Under the pieces are notes generated by a model. It saw nothing but the letters and a program-made list of their open reading frames with translations, made no database searches and had not been told where the DNA came from. A stretch of 64,000 nt of DNA, from the NCBI GenBank assembly GCA_016721005.1, contig JADKJM010000019.1, positions 310,001-374,000 of the forward strand, given 5' to 3'. The DNA comes from Flavobacteriales bacterium (lineage in GTDB: Bacteria > Bacteroidota > Bacteroidia > Flavobacteriales_F > PHOS-HE28). Positions 42,119 through 50,470 of this stretch are shown here, piece by piece (position 1 is the first letter of the stretch; each line of letters begins with the position of its first letter). Position numbers and translations under genes: made by a program.

Positions 42119-42999
42119 AGGGACCGGCGGCACTGATCATCCTGGTGCTTCTGTTCGCCTCCTGCAAGAGCGGCCGACGACTCCCCCTGATCCATCGGGA
42201 CCTGCCCGCACGATCCGGGGATCGGATCATCGAACGCATGCTGGTCGCGGACACGATCCACCCGCGTTACTACACCGCCAAGGCGAATGTGGACATCGAC
42301 ATGGGCGGATCAAGTAGAGGATTCAAGGCACAGGTGAAAAGCGTTCGCGACAGCGCCGCCTGGATCAGCATCGTGCCGGCGCTCGGGATCGAAGTAGCGC
42401 GTATCGTGGTCACCCCGGACAGCGTGAAAATGCTGGACAAACTACACGACCAGTATTTCCTCGGCGACTCCGCCCGAACGAAAAAGAAGTTCGGTCTGCA
42501 ACCGGACCTGACCTTGCTCCAACAAGCGTTGCTGGGCACGGCGATCGGTCTTGATCCACAGGAGAGATACCGCAGTGATCGCGAGGACGGACAGTATGTG
42601 CTCACCAGCAAAGAGCGTCGAAAATTCATTCGCGCAGCGGAGGACATCAGCCCAGGGGATACACTGGCTCATGATCGGGACATGGGCGAACGACGGTTGG
42701 AGCGCACGCTGCGCAAGGCCGAGGAGCGCGAAGCGATCGTGTTCCGGTACTGGGTGGAGCCGGAATCGTTCCGGGTCACGCGTGTGCAAATTGTCGACCT
42801 CGTACGCGACCAGACCGCGGATGTGCGTTATGAAGAGCGTGGGGGCATCGAACAAGCCTACCTCCCCATCCGTATCCGGATCACCCTGAGCGAACCCGGC
42901 CGGTTGGCAAGTGGTCTGCTGGAGATCTCCCGTATCGACCTCGACGGACCTTTGCAGTTGAACTTCAAGATCCCGGAGAAGTATGAACCGATGCCATAG
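42115..42999 (+). CDS. DUF4292-family lipoprotein
   Basis: A 294-residue protein with a lipoprotein signal ending LLFASC (C17). The segment WISIVPALGIEVARIVVTPDSVKMLD is the family hallmark: an LolA/LolB-like concave beta-sheet fold is often suggested for DUF4292, which would fit lipid or lipoprotein handling at the envelope, but that is inference. It overlaps the TPR gene by 4 bases and the EnvC-like gene by 17, so the three form one coupled unit. Confidence 0.8.
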   Translation: MKGPAALIILVLLFASCKSGRRLPLIHRDLPARSGDRIIERMLVADTIHPRYYTAKANVDIDMGGSSRGFKAQVKSVRDSAAWISIVPALGIEVARIVVTPDSVKMLDKLHDQYFLGDSARTKKKFGLQPDLTLLQQALLGTAIGLDPQERYRSDREDGQYVLTSKERRKFIRAAEDISPGDTLAHDRDMGERRLERTLRKAEEREAIVFRYWVEPESFRVTRVQIVDLVRDQTADVRYEERGGIEQAYLPIRIRITLSEPGRLASGLLEISRIDLDGPLQLNFKIPEKYEPMP

Positions 43000-44251
43000 A
43001 AGCCACGTTGTTCGTGGCTCGTTGTTCGGGCAGCGCTGGTGTAAGCGGGTCGCGCTGGTCCTATCCCTGCTCCTGTTCCTTATCACCGCGAACGGCCAGA
43101 GTCGTTCCAATCTGGAGAAGAAGCGAGAAGCGCTGGACAAGCAGATCCGCACCACCACGACCTTGATCGAACAAGCGCGGAAGGAGCAGCGCGTGACGCA
43201 GGAGCAACTCCGGTTGCTGGAAAGCCAGATCGAAGCGCGTGCGCAATTGATCCGCGCCATGGACAATGAAGTGCGCCAAGTGGATGATCGGATCACGGAG
43301 GATGAAGCCGCGATCGCATCGCTGAAGGATGACCTCGCCGAACTGCGGAAGGAGTATGCGCACATGGTGCAGTTCGCCTATCGCAACCGGAGCGGCTACG
43401 ACCAACTCAGCTACCTCTTCGCATCGAACGGTTTCCAGCAGGCTTTCCGGCGTAGCCGCTACTTGAACCAGCTCGGCGCACAACGACTGCGGCAGGTACA
43501 CCTCATCACCGGAACGCAGACCTCGCTAGCCGCCCGTGTTGAAGAATTGCAACAACAGCGTAAGGCGAAGGCAAGCCTGTTGAGCGATCAAGTGCAGGAG
43601 AAACGCCGACTGGACACGGATCGCACCGGGCAACAGAAAGCTTTGAACAGTTTGCGCAGCGAGGAAGGGCGTTTGAAGGAAACCCAACGCAAGCAGGAGA
43701 AACAGCGCCGCGAGCTGGACGCGGCCATTCGCAAAGCGATCGAGGATGCGGTGAAGGTCAAGCCCTCGGCATCAGGTGCCGCAAAGCCCGGAAAGCTGGA
43801 CATCAGCCTCACCCCGGAAGCGCGGGAACTCAACACCGACTTCGAGAAGAACAAAGGCAAACTGCCTTGGCCCGTGGAGAAGGGGGTGATCACCGGACGC
43901 TTCGGCAAGCAACCACACCCGGTGCTGAAGGGGATCATGATCGACAACAATGGCATCGACATCACCACCGAGAAAGGCGCGAGCGTGCGCGCCTTGTTCC
44001 GGGGCGAGGTGAGCGGCGTGATCGTGCTGCCCGGCGCCGGCAAGGCGGTGATCGTGAGCCATGGGGTGTACCGTACCGTGTACAGCAACCTGCGCGATGT
44101 GAACGTGACCAAGGGGCAGAAACTGGATACCAAGCAGACCATCGGCACCGTGAACACCGACGAGAATGGATCGGTGGCGCACATCGAGGTCTGGAAGATC
44201 ACAAGCGACGGCCTGGTGAACGTGGACCCGTCCGGCTGGATCTTTCATTAG
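42983..44251 (+). CDS. envC: EnvC-like murein hydrolase activator (degenerate M23)
   Basis: A 422-residue protein with a signal peptide (about 22-39), a long coiled coil (about 40-260) and a C-terminal LytM domain (about 295-420). The zinc site is broken: the HxGxD motif reads NNGID (N322 in place of His), and the HxH motif reads VAH (V398, H400), whereas VSHG (H360) is kept. This is what is seen in E. coli EnvC, which activates amidases instead of cutting itself. The start at 42983 lies in a short repeat (AGCCACG...CGTGGCT, 43001-43019), so a downstream in-frame TTG is possible. The M23 gene at 100-987 keeps all ligands and is the active counterpart. Confidence 0.82.
   Translation: MNRCHRSHVVRGSLFGQRWCKRVALVLSLLLFLITANGQSRSNLEKKREALDKQIRTTTTLIEQARKEQRVTQEQLRLLESQIEARAQLIRAMDNEVRQVDDRITEDEAAIASLKDDLAELRKEYAHMVQFAYRNRSGYDQLSYLFASNGFQQAFRRSRYLNQLGAQRLRQVHLITGTQTSLAARVEELQQQRKAKASLLSDQVQEKRRLDTDRTGQQKALNSLRSEEGRLKETQRKQEKQRRELDAAIRKAIEDAVKVKPSASGAAKPGKLDISLTPEARELNTDFEKNKGKLPWPVEKGVITGRFGKQPHPVLKGIMIDNNGIDITTEKGASVRALFRGEVSGVIVLPGAGKAVIVSHGVYRTVYSNLRDVNVTKGQKLDTKQTIGTVNTDENGSVAHIEVWKITSDGLVNVDPSGWIFH
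43001..43019. repeat. Short inverted repeat inside the EnvC-like leader
   Basis: AGCCACG and CGTGGCT flank TTGTT, followed directly by another GTTGTTCG word, forming a small repeat array. It lies in the first 15 codons of the proposed EnvC-like gene. Confidence 0.35.
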
Positions 44252-44279
44252 TTCCTCGTGCTGTCCGGTTCTCTGCTCC

Positions 44280-44287
44280 TACCTTTC
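44280..44287 (+). promoter_or_regulatory. Possible -7 box (TACCTTTC) before the TatA-like small gene
   Basis: TACCTTTC differs from TAnnTTTG only at the last base and lies 17 bases before the GTG at 44305. Confidence 0.3.
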
Positions 44288-44304
44288 AACCTGATCAGAC
44301 GCCC

Positions 44305-44535
44305 GTGAACACATTCCCGCTATCCATCCTGCTTGGGGTTATTGGCCCGTGGCAATTGGTCCTTTTTGTTGTTTTTCCTCTCGGCTTGGTCGGTCTTTGT
44401 GCGCTAGGCTTCGCGAGGTTTTCCAAGACCAAGCAGGCTCGCTGGGCGGTACTTGGCGCGATTTCCGGCGTACTATTTCTGCTGATGGTCATCGCTGCGT
44501 TCATGATCGTCAACGAAATGTCCGGGCGTCAATAG
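44305..44535 (+). CDS. Small membrane protein with a TatA-like N terminus
   Basis: A 76-residue protein (GTG start) with two hydrophobic helices (about 6-33 and 50-70). Its first 20 residues match the adjacent TatA at 16 of 20 positions (both contain TFPLSILLG and GPWQ), but 13 of those 16 codons differ at synonymous positions, so the similarity is held at protein level. The rest diverges: a second helix replaces the TatA amphipathic helix and no FGGKKIPEL hinge is present. It is not a normal TatA; it may be a partner or a diverged duplicate. Function unknown. Confidence 0.65.
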   Translation: MNTFPLSILLGVIGPWQLVLFVVFPLGLVGLCALGFARFSKTKQARWAVLGAISGVLFLLMVIAAFMIVNEMSGRQ

Positions 44536-44630
44536 TCCGCTTGCCTTCTGTGGTGTCGTGGATCACGCCTCGCGGGTCTTCCGTTGAGCAAGTGACCTTG
44601 GTTGATCCGGGCCTTCGGTTAACAAGGCGC

Positions 44631-44638
44631 TACATTTG
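44631..44638 (+). promoter_or_regulatory. -7 box (TACATTTG) of tatA
   Basis: A full TAnnTTTG match 25 bases before the tatA ATG, in the 128-base gap after the TatA-like gene. Confidence 0.5.
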
Positions 44639-44663
44639 GCCCCGGAACCAAGTCCATTCCCCA

Positions 44664-44858
44664 ATGAGCACTTTTCCCCTTTCAATCCTTCTCGGCATAG
44701 TCGGCCCTTGGCAGATCGTTCTGGTCGTGGTGGTGCTGCTGCTGCTTTTCGGCGGCAAGAAGATCCCCGAACTCATGCGCGGTCTTGGGCAGGGCCTGAA
44801 CGAGTTCAAGAAGGCCAAGGACGGCGACCCGAACGAGAAGAAGGACGAGAGCAAGTAG
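44664..44858 (+). CDS. tatA: Sec-independent protein translocase TatA
   Basis: A 64-residue protein with one membrane helix (about 10-29), the hinge FGGKKIPELMRGLGQG (29-44) and an amphipathic helix followed by a charged tail. TatA oligomers form the pore for folded proteins with twin-arginine signals. The start is the ATG at 44664; the longer frame upstream is not translated sense. It is followed 44 bases later by gatA, as in many flavobacteria. Confidence 0.9.
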   Translation: MSTFPLSILLGIVGPWQIVLVVVVLLLLFGGKKIPELMRGLGQGLNEFKKAKDGDPNEKKDESK

Positions 44859-44902
44859 CCTCTCTCACCGCGCGGCTCCATTGCGCGGCAGCCCGATAGC
44901 CC

Positions 44903-46303
44903 GTGAGCACGACCAGTAGTAGCACCGTCCCGGAAGCTCCGCCTCGCAGCGGCAGCGTAACGGCAGCGGTCAGTACAGCCCTTGAGAACGCGGAAACGAA
45001 CAAGGACCTGAACGCCTTCCTTGAAGTATTCACGGAGAGCGCTTTGGAACACGCAACACGTGTGGATGAGCGCCGCCAAGCCGGTAACGCCGGTCCACTC
45101 TCAGGTGTGGTGCTGAGCATCAAGGACAACATCTGTTATAAGGACCACCGCGTAGGCGCGGGCTCGAAGATCCTCGAGGGCTTCACTTCGCTGTACAGCG
45201 CCACAGTAGTGGAGCGACTCCTCGCGGCAGATGCCGTGATCCTGGGTCGCACCAATTGCGACGAGTTCGCGATGGGCAGCAGCAACGAGAACAGCGCCTA
45301 CGGCAACGTCCTGAATCCGGTGGACCGCACGAAGGTCCCCGGCGGAAGCAGTGGTGGGGCGGCAGCTAGCGTGGCGGCAGGTATCGTGCATGTCGCGCTC
45401 GGTTCGGATACCGGTGGAAGTATTCGTCAACCAGCGTCGTTCACGGGGACCGTCGGGTTCAAGCCCACCTATGGCCGGGTGAGTCGCTATGGTCTCATCG
45501 CCTTTGCCAGCAGCTTTGATCAGATCGGTCCGTTCGCGCGCAACGTGGAGGATGTCGCCGCGACGTACACTGCGATCGCTGGCCACGATCCGAAGGATGG
45601 GACCACGAGCAAACGACCAGTTGTACCCATTTCACTGGATCATCCGGGCAAACTGCGTATCGGCTATTTCCGCGAAGGCCTTGAGCGCGCAGGCATGGAC
45701 CCGGAGATCGTGGCGCACATGCAGGCGCAGATCGATCGCTTGAAGAAGGATGGCCACACGGTGGAGCCGATCGATGTGCCTTTGATCGATCACCAAGTGC
45801 CGACGTATTACATCCTCGCCACCGCAGAGGCCAGCAGCAACCTCGCACGTTTCGATGGCATCCACTTCGGTCACCGCAGTAAAGCCGCGAAGGGGGTGGA
45901 AGAGACCTACCGCTTGAGTCGCACGGAAGGCTTCGGCCCCGAAGTGAAACGCAGGATCCTGCTCGGGACCTTCGTGCTCAGCGCCGGTTACTACGATGCT
46001 TACTACGGTCAGGCACAGCGCGTGCGACGCATCATCCGCAACCACACGCTGGCCGCTTTTGAGAAGTATGACCTGCTCATGGGACCCACCTGTCCGACCA
46101 CGGCCTTCGCGCACGGCGCCATCACCGATCCGGTGGCCATGTACCTACAGGATATCTTTACGGTGCAAGCGAACCTCGCAGGCGTACCCGCGATCAGTTT
46201 GCCCACTGGAACGCATAGCAACGGCTTGCCATTCGGGATGCATGTGATGGCGAAGCCTTTCGATGAGGGTCGGTTGCTCGCTGCAGCAAAGACCCTTTTC
46301 TAG
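44903..46303 (+). CDS. gatA: Asp-tRNA(Asn)/Glu-tRNA(Gln) amidotransferase subunit A
   Basis: A 466-residue amidase with the Ser-cisSer-Lys triad: K74 (SIKDN), S149 (PGGSSGG) and S173 (SDTGGSIRQP), with the same spacings (75 and 24) as Staphylococcus GatA. It generates ammonia from glutamine for transamidation of mischarged tRNAs together with GatB and GatC, which are not in this window. Start GTG at 44903. The C terminus ends soon after LPFGMHVMAKPFDEG, typical for the family. Confidence 0.93.
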   Translation: MSTTSSSTVPEAPPRSGSVTAAVSTALENAETNKDLNAFLEVFTESALEHATRVDERRQAGNAGPLSGVVLSIKDNICYKDHRVGAGSKILEGFTSLYSATVVERLLAADAVILGRTNCDEFAMGSSNENSAYGNVLNPVDRTKVPGGSSGGAAASVAAGIVHVALGSDTGGSIRQPASFTGTVGFKPTYGRVSRYGLIAFASSFDQIGPFARNVEDVAATYTAIAGHDPKDGTTSKRPVVPISLDHPGKLRIGYFREGLERAGMDPEIVAHMQAQIDRLKKDGHTVEPIDVPLIDHQVPTYYILATAEASSNLARFDGIHFGHRSKAAKGVEETYRLSRTEGFGPEVKRRILLGTFVLSAGYYDAYYGQAQRVRRIIRNHTLAAFEKYDLLMGPTCPTTAFAHGAITDPVAMYLQDIFTVQANLAGVPAISLPTGTHSNGLPFGMHVMAKPFDEGRLLAAAKTLF

Positions 46304-46367
46304 CGTACACATTCAGGTGTGAACAGCGCGCCCGCATACCACGGGGCTCCTTCTTGCGTAATACGGG

Positions 46368-46375
46368 TAACTTCG
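46368..46375 (+). promoter_or_regulatory. -7 box (TAACTTCG) of the MltD-like gene
   Basis: TAACTTCG ends 5 bases before the ATG at 46381. The same octamer precedes porW and gltX. Confidence 0.45.
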
Positions 46376-46380
46376 TCGCC

Positions 46381-47847
46381 ATGCGTTCCGCCGTCCTGTT
46401 CCTGTTTCTTGTCGGGCCTTTCCTTCGGGCCAACGCCCAGCCGGAGAGCGCTCCTGCGACACTTGCTGCGGACGATCCGGTGGTGGTCCGCTTGGATGAA
46501 CTGGCTTCGCTCGCGTGGATCAAGAATTCCACCTTCACTACGGACACCGCGTTCCACAACAAGTACGGGTTCGCTGCGGCCGATGTCCCCTACTGGCCGC
46601 CCTCCGAGGTCAGCCACCGGCTCGCTGTGCTGGACGGAGCTACACCGTTCGACCTGGTGTACAACCCGATCGTACAGTCGTACATCGACCTCTACGTGGT
46701 GCGCAAACGCGAAATGAGTTCGCGGATGCTCGGGCTCGCCGAACTCTACTTCCCCACCTTCGAGGAATACCTCGATCGTTACGGGATCCCGCTGGAGATG
46801 AAATACCTGGCCGTGGTGGAGAGCGCGTTGAATCCCGCCGCGCGTTCACGCGCCGGTGCGGTCGGCTTGTGGCAGTTCATGCTGCCTACCGGCAAGATGT
46901 ATGGATTGAAGGCGGACAGCTATGTGGACGAGCGGCACGACGTGTACAAGAGCACCGAAGCCGCGTGCCGTTACCTGAAGTACCTGCACTCGCTCTATGG
47001 CAATTGGGAGTTGGCGCTCGCTGCGTACAACTGTGGACCCGGCAATGTGAACAAGGCCATCCGGCGCAGTGGTGGCGTGAAGGACTATTGGAAGATCTAC
47101 GATCACTTGCCGCGGGAGACGCGAGGTTACGTGCCCGCGTTCATTGCGGTGAACTACCTCTTCTCGCATCACGCCGACCACAACATCTACCCCGTTGCGC
47201 CGGTGTATTGCGCGTACGAAGTGGATACCGTTCGTGTCTGCTATCCGTTGGACCTCGCGGCCGTGGCCGTGCTTACCGGTGGATCAGCGCAAGAACTGCG
47301 CGACCTCAACCCGACATTCAAGCTCGGCGTGGTGCCTGATGTGAACGACCCTGTGACCATCTACCTCCCGAAGGATGCGGCCGGGATCTACGTGAACAAC
47401 GAAGAGACCATGCGGTACAGTTACCAGGCAGCGCAGCCCCAAGCGACCACGGAGACGCCGCAGAAGCCGCAAGCGGAGGTCGGGACGGAGGTCACAGAAC
47501 AGAAGCACATTGTTCGTTCCGGAGAATCATTGGGCAGCATCGCAAGCAAGTACGGCACATCGGTGAGCGCATTGCGCAGCATGAACGGATTGCGCGGCGA
47601 TATGATCCGTCCGGGACAGAAGCTCATTGTGAAGCGGCGCACAACAAAAGCGGTGGAGCACACCGCAACAGCGGAGCCCGACTCGAATAGCAAAGTGCTT
47701 TACCACGTGGTACAACCCGGCGATACGCTGTGGAGCATCGCGCAGCGCTATCAGGGTGTAAGTGTTGAAGACCTCCGTCGGTTGAACACCGACCTTGACG
47801 GGTTGAAGCCGGGCACGCGCATCAAGGTGCGCGCGCCGCAGGGATAG
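46381..47847 (+). CDS. MltD-like lytic transglycosylase with two LysM domains
   Basis: A 488-residue periplasmic enzyme: signal peptide (1-20), an SLT domain (about 125-265) with catalytic E147 in VVESALNP and the motifs GLWQFM and LALAAYNCGPGNVNKA, then a linker and two LysM modules (about 372-415 and 438-483) for glycan binding. It cleaves the MurNAc-GlcNAc bond forming 1,6-anhydro ends. Start at the ATG at 46381, which directly begins the signal peptide; an upstream TTG frame adds nothing recognisable. Confidence 0.9.
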   Translation: MRSAVLFLFLVGPFLRANAQPESAPATLAADDPVVVRLDELASLAWIKNSTFTTDTAFHNKYGFAAADVPYWPPSEVSHRLAVLDGATPFDLVYNPIVQSYIDLYVVRKREMSSRMLGLAELYFPTFEEYLDRYGIPLEMKYLAVVESALNPAARSRAGAVGLWQFMLPTGKMYGLKADSYVDERHDVYKSTEAACRYLKYLHSLYGNWELALAAYNCGPGNVNKAIRRSGGVKDYWKIYDHLPRETRGYVPAFIAVNYLFSHHADHNIYPVAPVYCAYEVDTVRVCYPLDLAAVAVLTGGSAQELRDLNPTFKLGVVPDVNDPVTIYLPKDAAGIYVNNEETMRYSYQAAQPQATTETPQKPQAEVGTEVTEQKHIVRSGESLGSIASKYGTSVSALRSMNGLRGDMIRPGQKLIVKRRTTKAVEHTATAEPDSNSKVLYHVVQPGDTLWSIAQRYQGVSVEDLRRLNTDLDGLKPGTRIKVRAPQG

Positions 47848-48054
47848 CTCTCGGTCTTCTCCATCACACAGCCCTCTCCATCCGTTGCGTACTTGTTGCG
47901 GTGCGTGCATTCCACCGCGTCCGCTCACATCGCTGATCGTCAAGCAATAGCCGGTGCGGTCCTGCCGTTTTATCCACAGGTCGGCGCCGTGTGTTGAAAA
48001 GTGTCCATCGCATCGTGCAGGACGTTCATCTACTTTTCGGTGCCCCTACTACAC
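47848..48054. other. Intergenic region with no recognised gene
   Basis: A 207-base gap. It contains a TACTTTTC word (48030-48037) that could be a -7 box for the next gene, 17 bases before its ATG. Short frames here have no recognisable features. Confidence 0.5.
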
Positions 48055-48300
48055 ATGGACTTCGCACACATCCGGCAGTATGCCCACCAACATTGCCGCT
48101 TCAAGCTGCGCAATGGAAAGGAGATCTATGGCGTGGTATGGGAAGTGGAGACCACTGATGCGAATGGTGACGGCGCCAACAAGCGACTCTACTTCGCCAG
48201 CGTTCGCGACTACGAGCGCTTACAACACAGCGCCACACCCGTGCATGTGATGCCCATGCAACCCGAGGAGATCGTGGGCGTGGAGAGTTTGGCGAGTTAG
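48055..48300 (+). CDS. Small conserved-looking hypothetical protein
   Basis: An 81-residue soluble protein starting MDFAHIRQYAHQHC and containing RFKLRNGKEIYGVVWEVE, a pattern like small SH3-like barrel proteins; no named family is recognised. It ends with EEIVGVESL. Start at 48055 was chosen because the region upstream reads as promoter-like sequence. Confidence 0.55.
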   Translation: MDFAHIRQYAHQHCRFKLRNGKEIYGVVWEVETTDANGDGANKRLYFASVRDYERLQHSATPVHVMPMQPEEIVGVESLAS

Positions 48301-48311
48301 ACCAGAACACC

Positions 48312-49292
48312 ATGCGCCATGCGATCGGCTTTCTGCTCGTGTGTGCAAGCAGCGCTCTTCTCCCGTTCTTCACTTCAGCGCAGAACCTAGTGCCCAACGG
48401 TGGGTTTGAGGAATACACTGTCGATTGCACATTCGGGATCGGATTCTATGGATTGGCGGATTGGCGCTACTTGAACTGCGGAAATTCTCCAGGGCTTGCG
48501 CGCGCGTGCAACAATAACACTGGCAATGGTGGTGGTGTTCCTCAGAGTGGGTTAGGGTATCAGTATGCACATGAAGGGGATGGGTTCATTATGACAGAAC
48601 CGTACTTCTCGAATGCGCAAAGCGGCCTCCCGGATGCCAATCCACAGACATACGCCAACGTGGACCTCGTACAGTCCTTGACCGCCGGGCAACGCTATTG
48701 TTTGCGGTTGTGGATGAACATGGCTGACTCATCCTGCTATCGTACTGACACCTTCCATGCCTATGTCGGTTACGGCATTCCCACCCTGTGCAATTATGCG
48801 GATACCGCATGGGACACCTATGCCACGGCCACGTGGGACATCAGCATTGTGGATACCGCCGAATGGACCTTGCTTGAAAGCGAGTTCATCGCCAATGGTG
48901 GGGAGACCAACCTTACACTCGGTGCTTTCCAGTTCGATGCCGAGATCAACAGCGTATTCCTTGCTGATCATAGCAGCTTGTTCGGTGCGCTTGTCGCGGC
49001 ATACTACATAGATGATGTGGAACTCTGGGCCTGCCAAGTGGGTGTGGAGGAAGTGAACAGCAACAACGCGCTTGCGCTTTTCCCGGACCCCGCTGACCAA
49101 TGGGTCACCATGTCCTATTCGGGGGTCGATGTGGTGGGTGCCGCTCTATCCAACACGGTTGGACAGGATGTGACCCCGAAGAGTTGGGGCGCCACCACCT
49201 TATACCATTTGGAACTAAGAGATCGCCCAAAGGTGCCGTGCGATGTTGAAGTAGTCGAAGTTGCAGATGGACTTTACCTCAGTGGGGCTTAG
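48312..49292 (+). pseudogene. T9SS cargo protein truncated by an IS630-type insertion
   Basis: The frame encodes a signal peptide (about 1-23) and a secreted domain opening NLVPNGGFEEY, the start of a carbohydrate-binding-like module common in T9SS cargo, then the start of a type A sorting domain (ALALFPDPADQWVTM, about 255-270). After codon 297 the sequence enters an IS element and continues with about 30 IS-encoded residues to an early stop at 49292. The missing end of the sorting domain lies intact beyond the element. The truncated product would keep its Sec signal but lack the T9SS signal, so it would probably stay periplasmic. Confidence 0.85.
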
Positions 49293-50345
49293 TGAGTGGA
49301 CCTGCTTGGAGTCGCTGAGTTGAGCGGGGGTTTCGAAGGTCATGTTGGGAGGCGCGTTGAAGCGCCACCAGCTTGGAGTTGGGGTGCGATGGGGGAGGAA
49401 CAATGGGCGCCGTTGAGCGGCCAACTGAGGTGCTTGGTTTTGTGGAAAGCACCGTTGTCCACGGATCTTGAGCTCTTCGGGTCGATGCGTTGCAATGAGG
49501 AAGATCGGAAGGTGTAGCCAGAACAACAGGGTAGTTCCAATTGGAAATTATCGCCCGATATAGGCGAGTACGCGCCGAAGACATAGGTGTATTGGAAGAC
49601 CTGTTGGAAAGCACATACCGGCTTGACCCCCTTTGGCCGATCCCTTACCAGCACGGGTGAAAAGGCCGAAGCGGCTCTCATCACAATACAGGTTCACACT
49701 GGAGCAGCCCGGCGGAGGGCGGGTGGTCAACTCGAACAGAGTTGCTCGAAGTTTTTTAAAAGCCGTGATGGCCTCCGGGATCCTTCTTCACATGTGACTT
49801 GCGGGCGACCTTACACTGGGCTCCATAGTTGCGCTTGACGAACTTGTTCATCGTGGAGTAGTTGACCTCTTCATTGAACCGCTTGTTGAACCACGCCAAC
49901 AATTCAGTGAAGCCCCGCAGACCGTTGCCCGGTTCACGCAACTTCAAACGCAAGGCCTCACGCTGATCAGGTTTGATCACGCTGGGCCGGTTCCCTTTCC
50001 AGTTGTGCGAAAGCAACCCGGCCAGCCCTCCTTGGATATATGCGTTGCGCCATTTCATGGCGCTGCCCGCATCCACGCCCAGCGCCTTGGCAACAGCATG
50101 CTTGGAGATACCTTCCTGTTCATGCTCTTTGTAGAGGATCAATACTCGGACCCGACTACGCATGGTCTCGGTATTGACGCGCCTGAGCTCCCGGCGCAAC
50201 GTCACCATGTCCTCTTTGATATCGAACCTTTGGGATTGGCCATCTGCCCTGTGTTTTTCGCCACAGATCGAACCACCGATCAAACGATCAAGAGCTTCAG
50301 GAAAATGATATCAACATTGGAGGACAATCATATTCCAAATGGTAT
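49203..50345. mobile_element. Decayed IS630-family insertion sequence, 1,143 bp
   Basis: Terminal inverted repeats TACCATTTGGAA (49203-49214) and TTCCAAATGGTA (50333-50344), with one extra T at the right end, are flanked by TA at 49201-49202 and 50346-50347. TA duplication is the hallmark of IS630/Tc1-like elements. Removing the element and one TA restores the open frame of the host gene. The transposase inside is broken by several frameshifts. Confidence 0.88.
49215..50208 (-). pseudogene. IS630-family transposase, frameshifted
   Basis: The N-terminal part (from about 50208) has the helix-turn-helix region VAKALGVDAGSAMKWRNAY and reads well to SHVKKDP. One extra base near 49777 shifts the frame; the next frame carries the first catalytic motif (CDESRFGL), then further shifts near 49640 and 49510 move NFQLELP, DNGAFHKTK and the C-terminal EVKSICNFDYFNIA into other frames. 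The third acidic residue of the DDE site is not recoverable in a continuous frame. The product is inactive. Confidence 0.85.
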
Positions 50346-50347
50346 TA

Positions 50348-50461
50348 CTCCCGGACAGGCAAGCCTTGGATGTATCCAGCTTGCCCGCCGGTGCTTATCT
50401 CCTGAGCGTTCGCACCAAGGATGGTAACCTGTTGTCGCGCCGCTTGGTGATCCAGCACTAG
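50348..50461 (+). pseudogene. Detached C-terminal sorting domain of the split T9SS gene
   Basis: Reading in the frame restored by excision gives LPDRQALDVSSLPAGAYLL followed by SVRTKDGNLLSRRLVIQH and a stop at 50459-50461, the classic end of a type A sorting domain (LPAGxYxLxV). It has no start of its own. Confidence 0.85.
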
Positions 50462-50470
50462 GCCGGAACT

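Noticed and set aside
47953..48250. Alternative plus-strand frame overlapping the small gene at 48055
   Set aside because: It has Ser/Cys/Met-rich composition without features, while the 48055 frame reads as a compact soluble protein.
49740..49780. Programmed frameshift in the IS630 transposase at TTTTAAAAAAC
   Set aside because: A +1 slip on TTT-TAA would join the frames, but the residues just before it (GGHHGF) do not look like the family, whereas the other frame reads DPEAITAFKK through the site. A one-base insertion near 49777 followed by further frameshifts fits better.
49296..49838. Plus-strand open frames inside the IS element
   Set aside because: They are antisense to recognisable transposase fragments and have no features of passenger genes.
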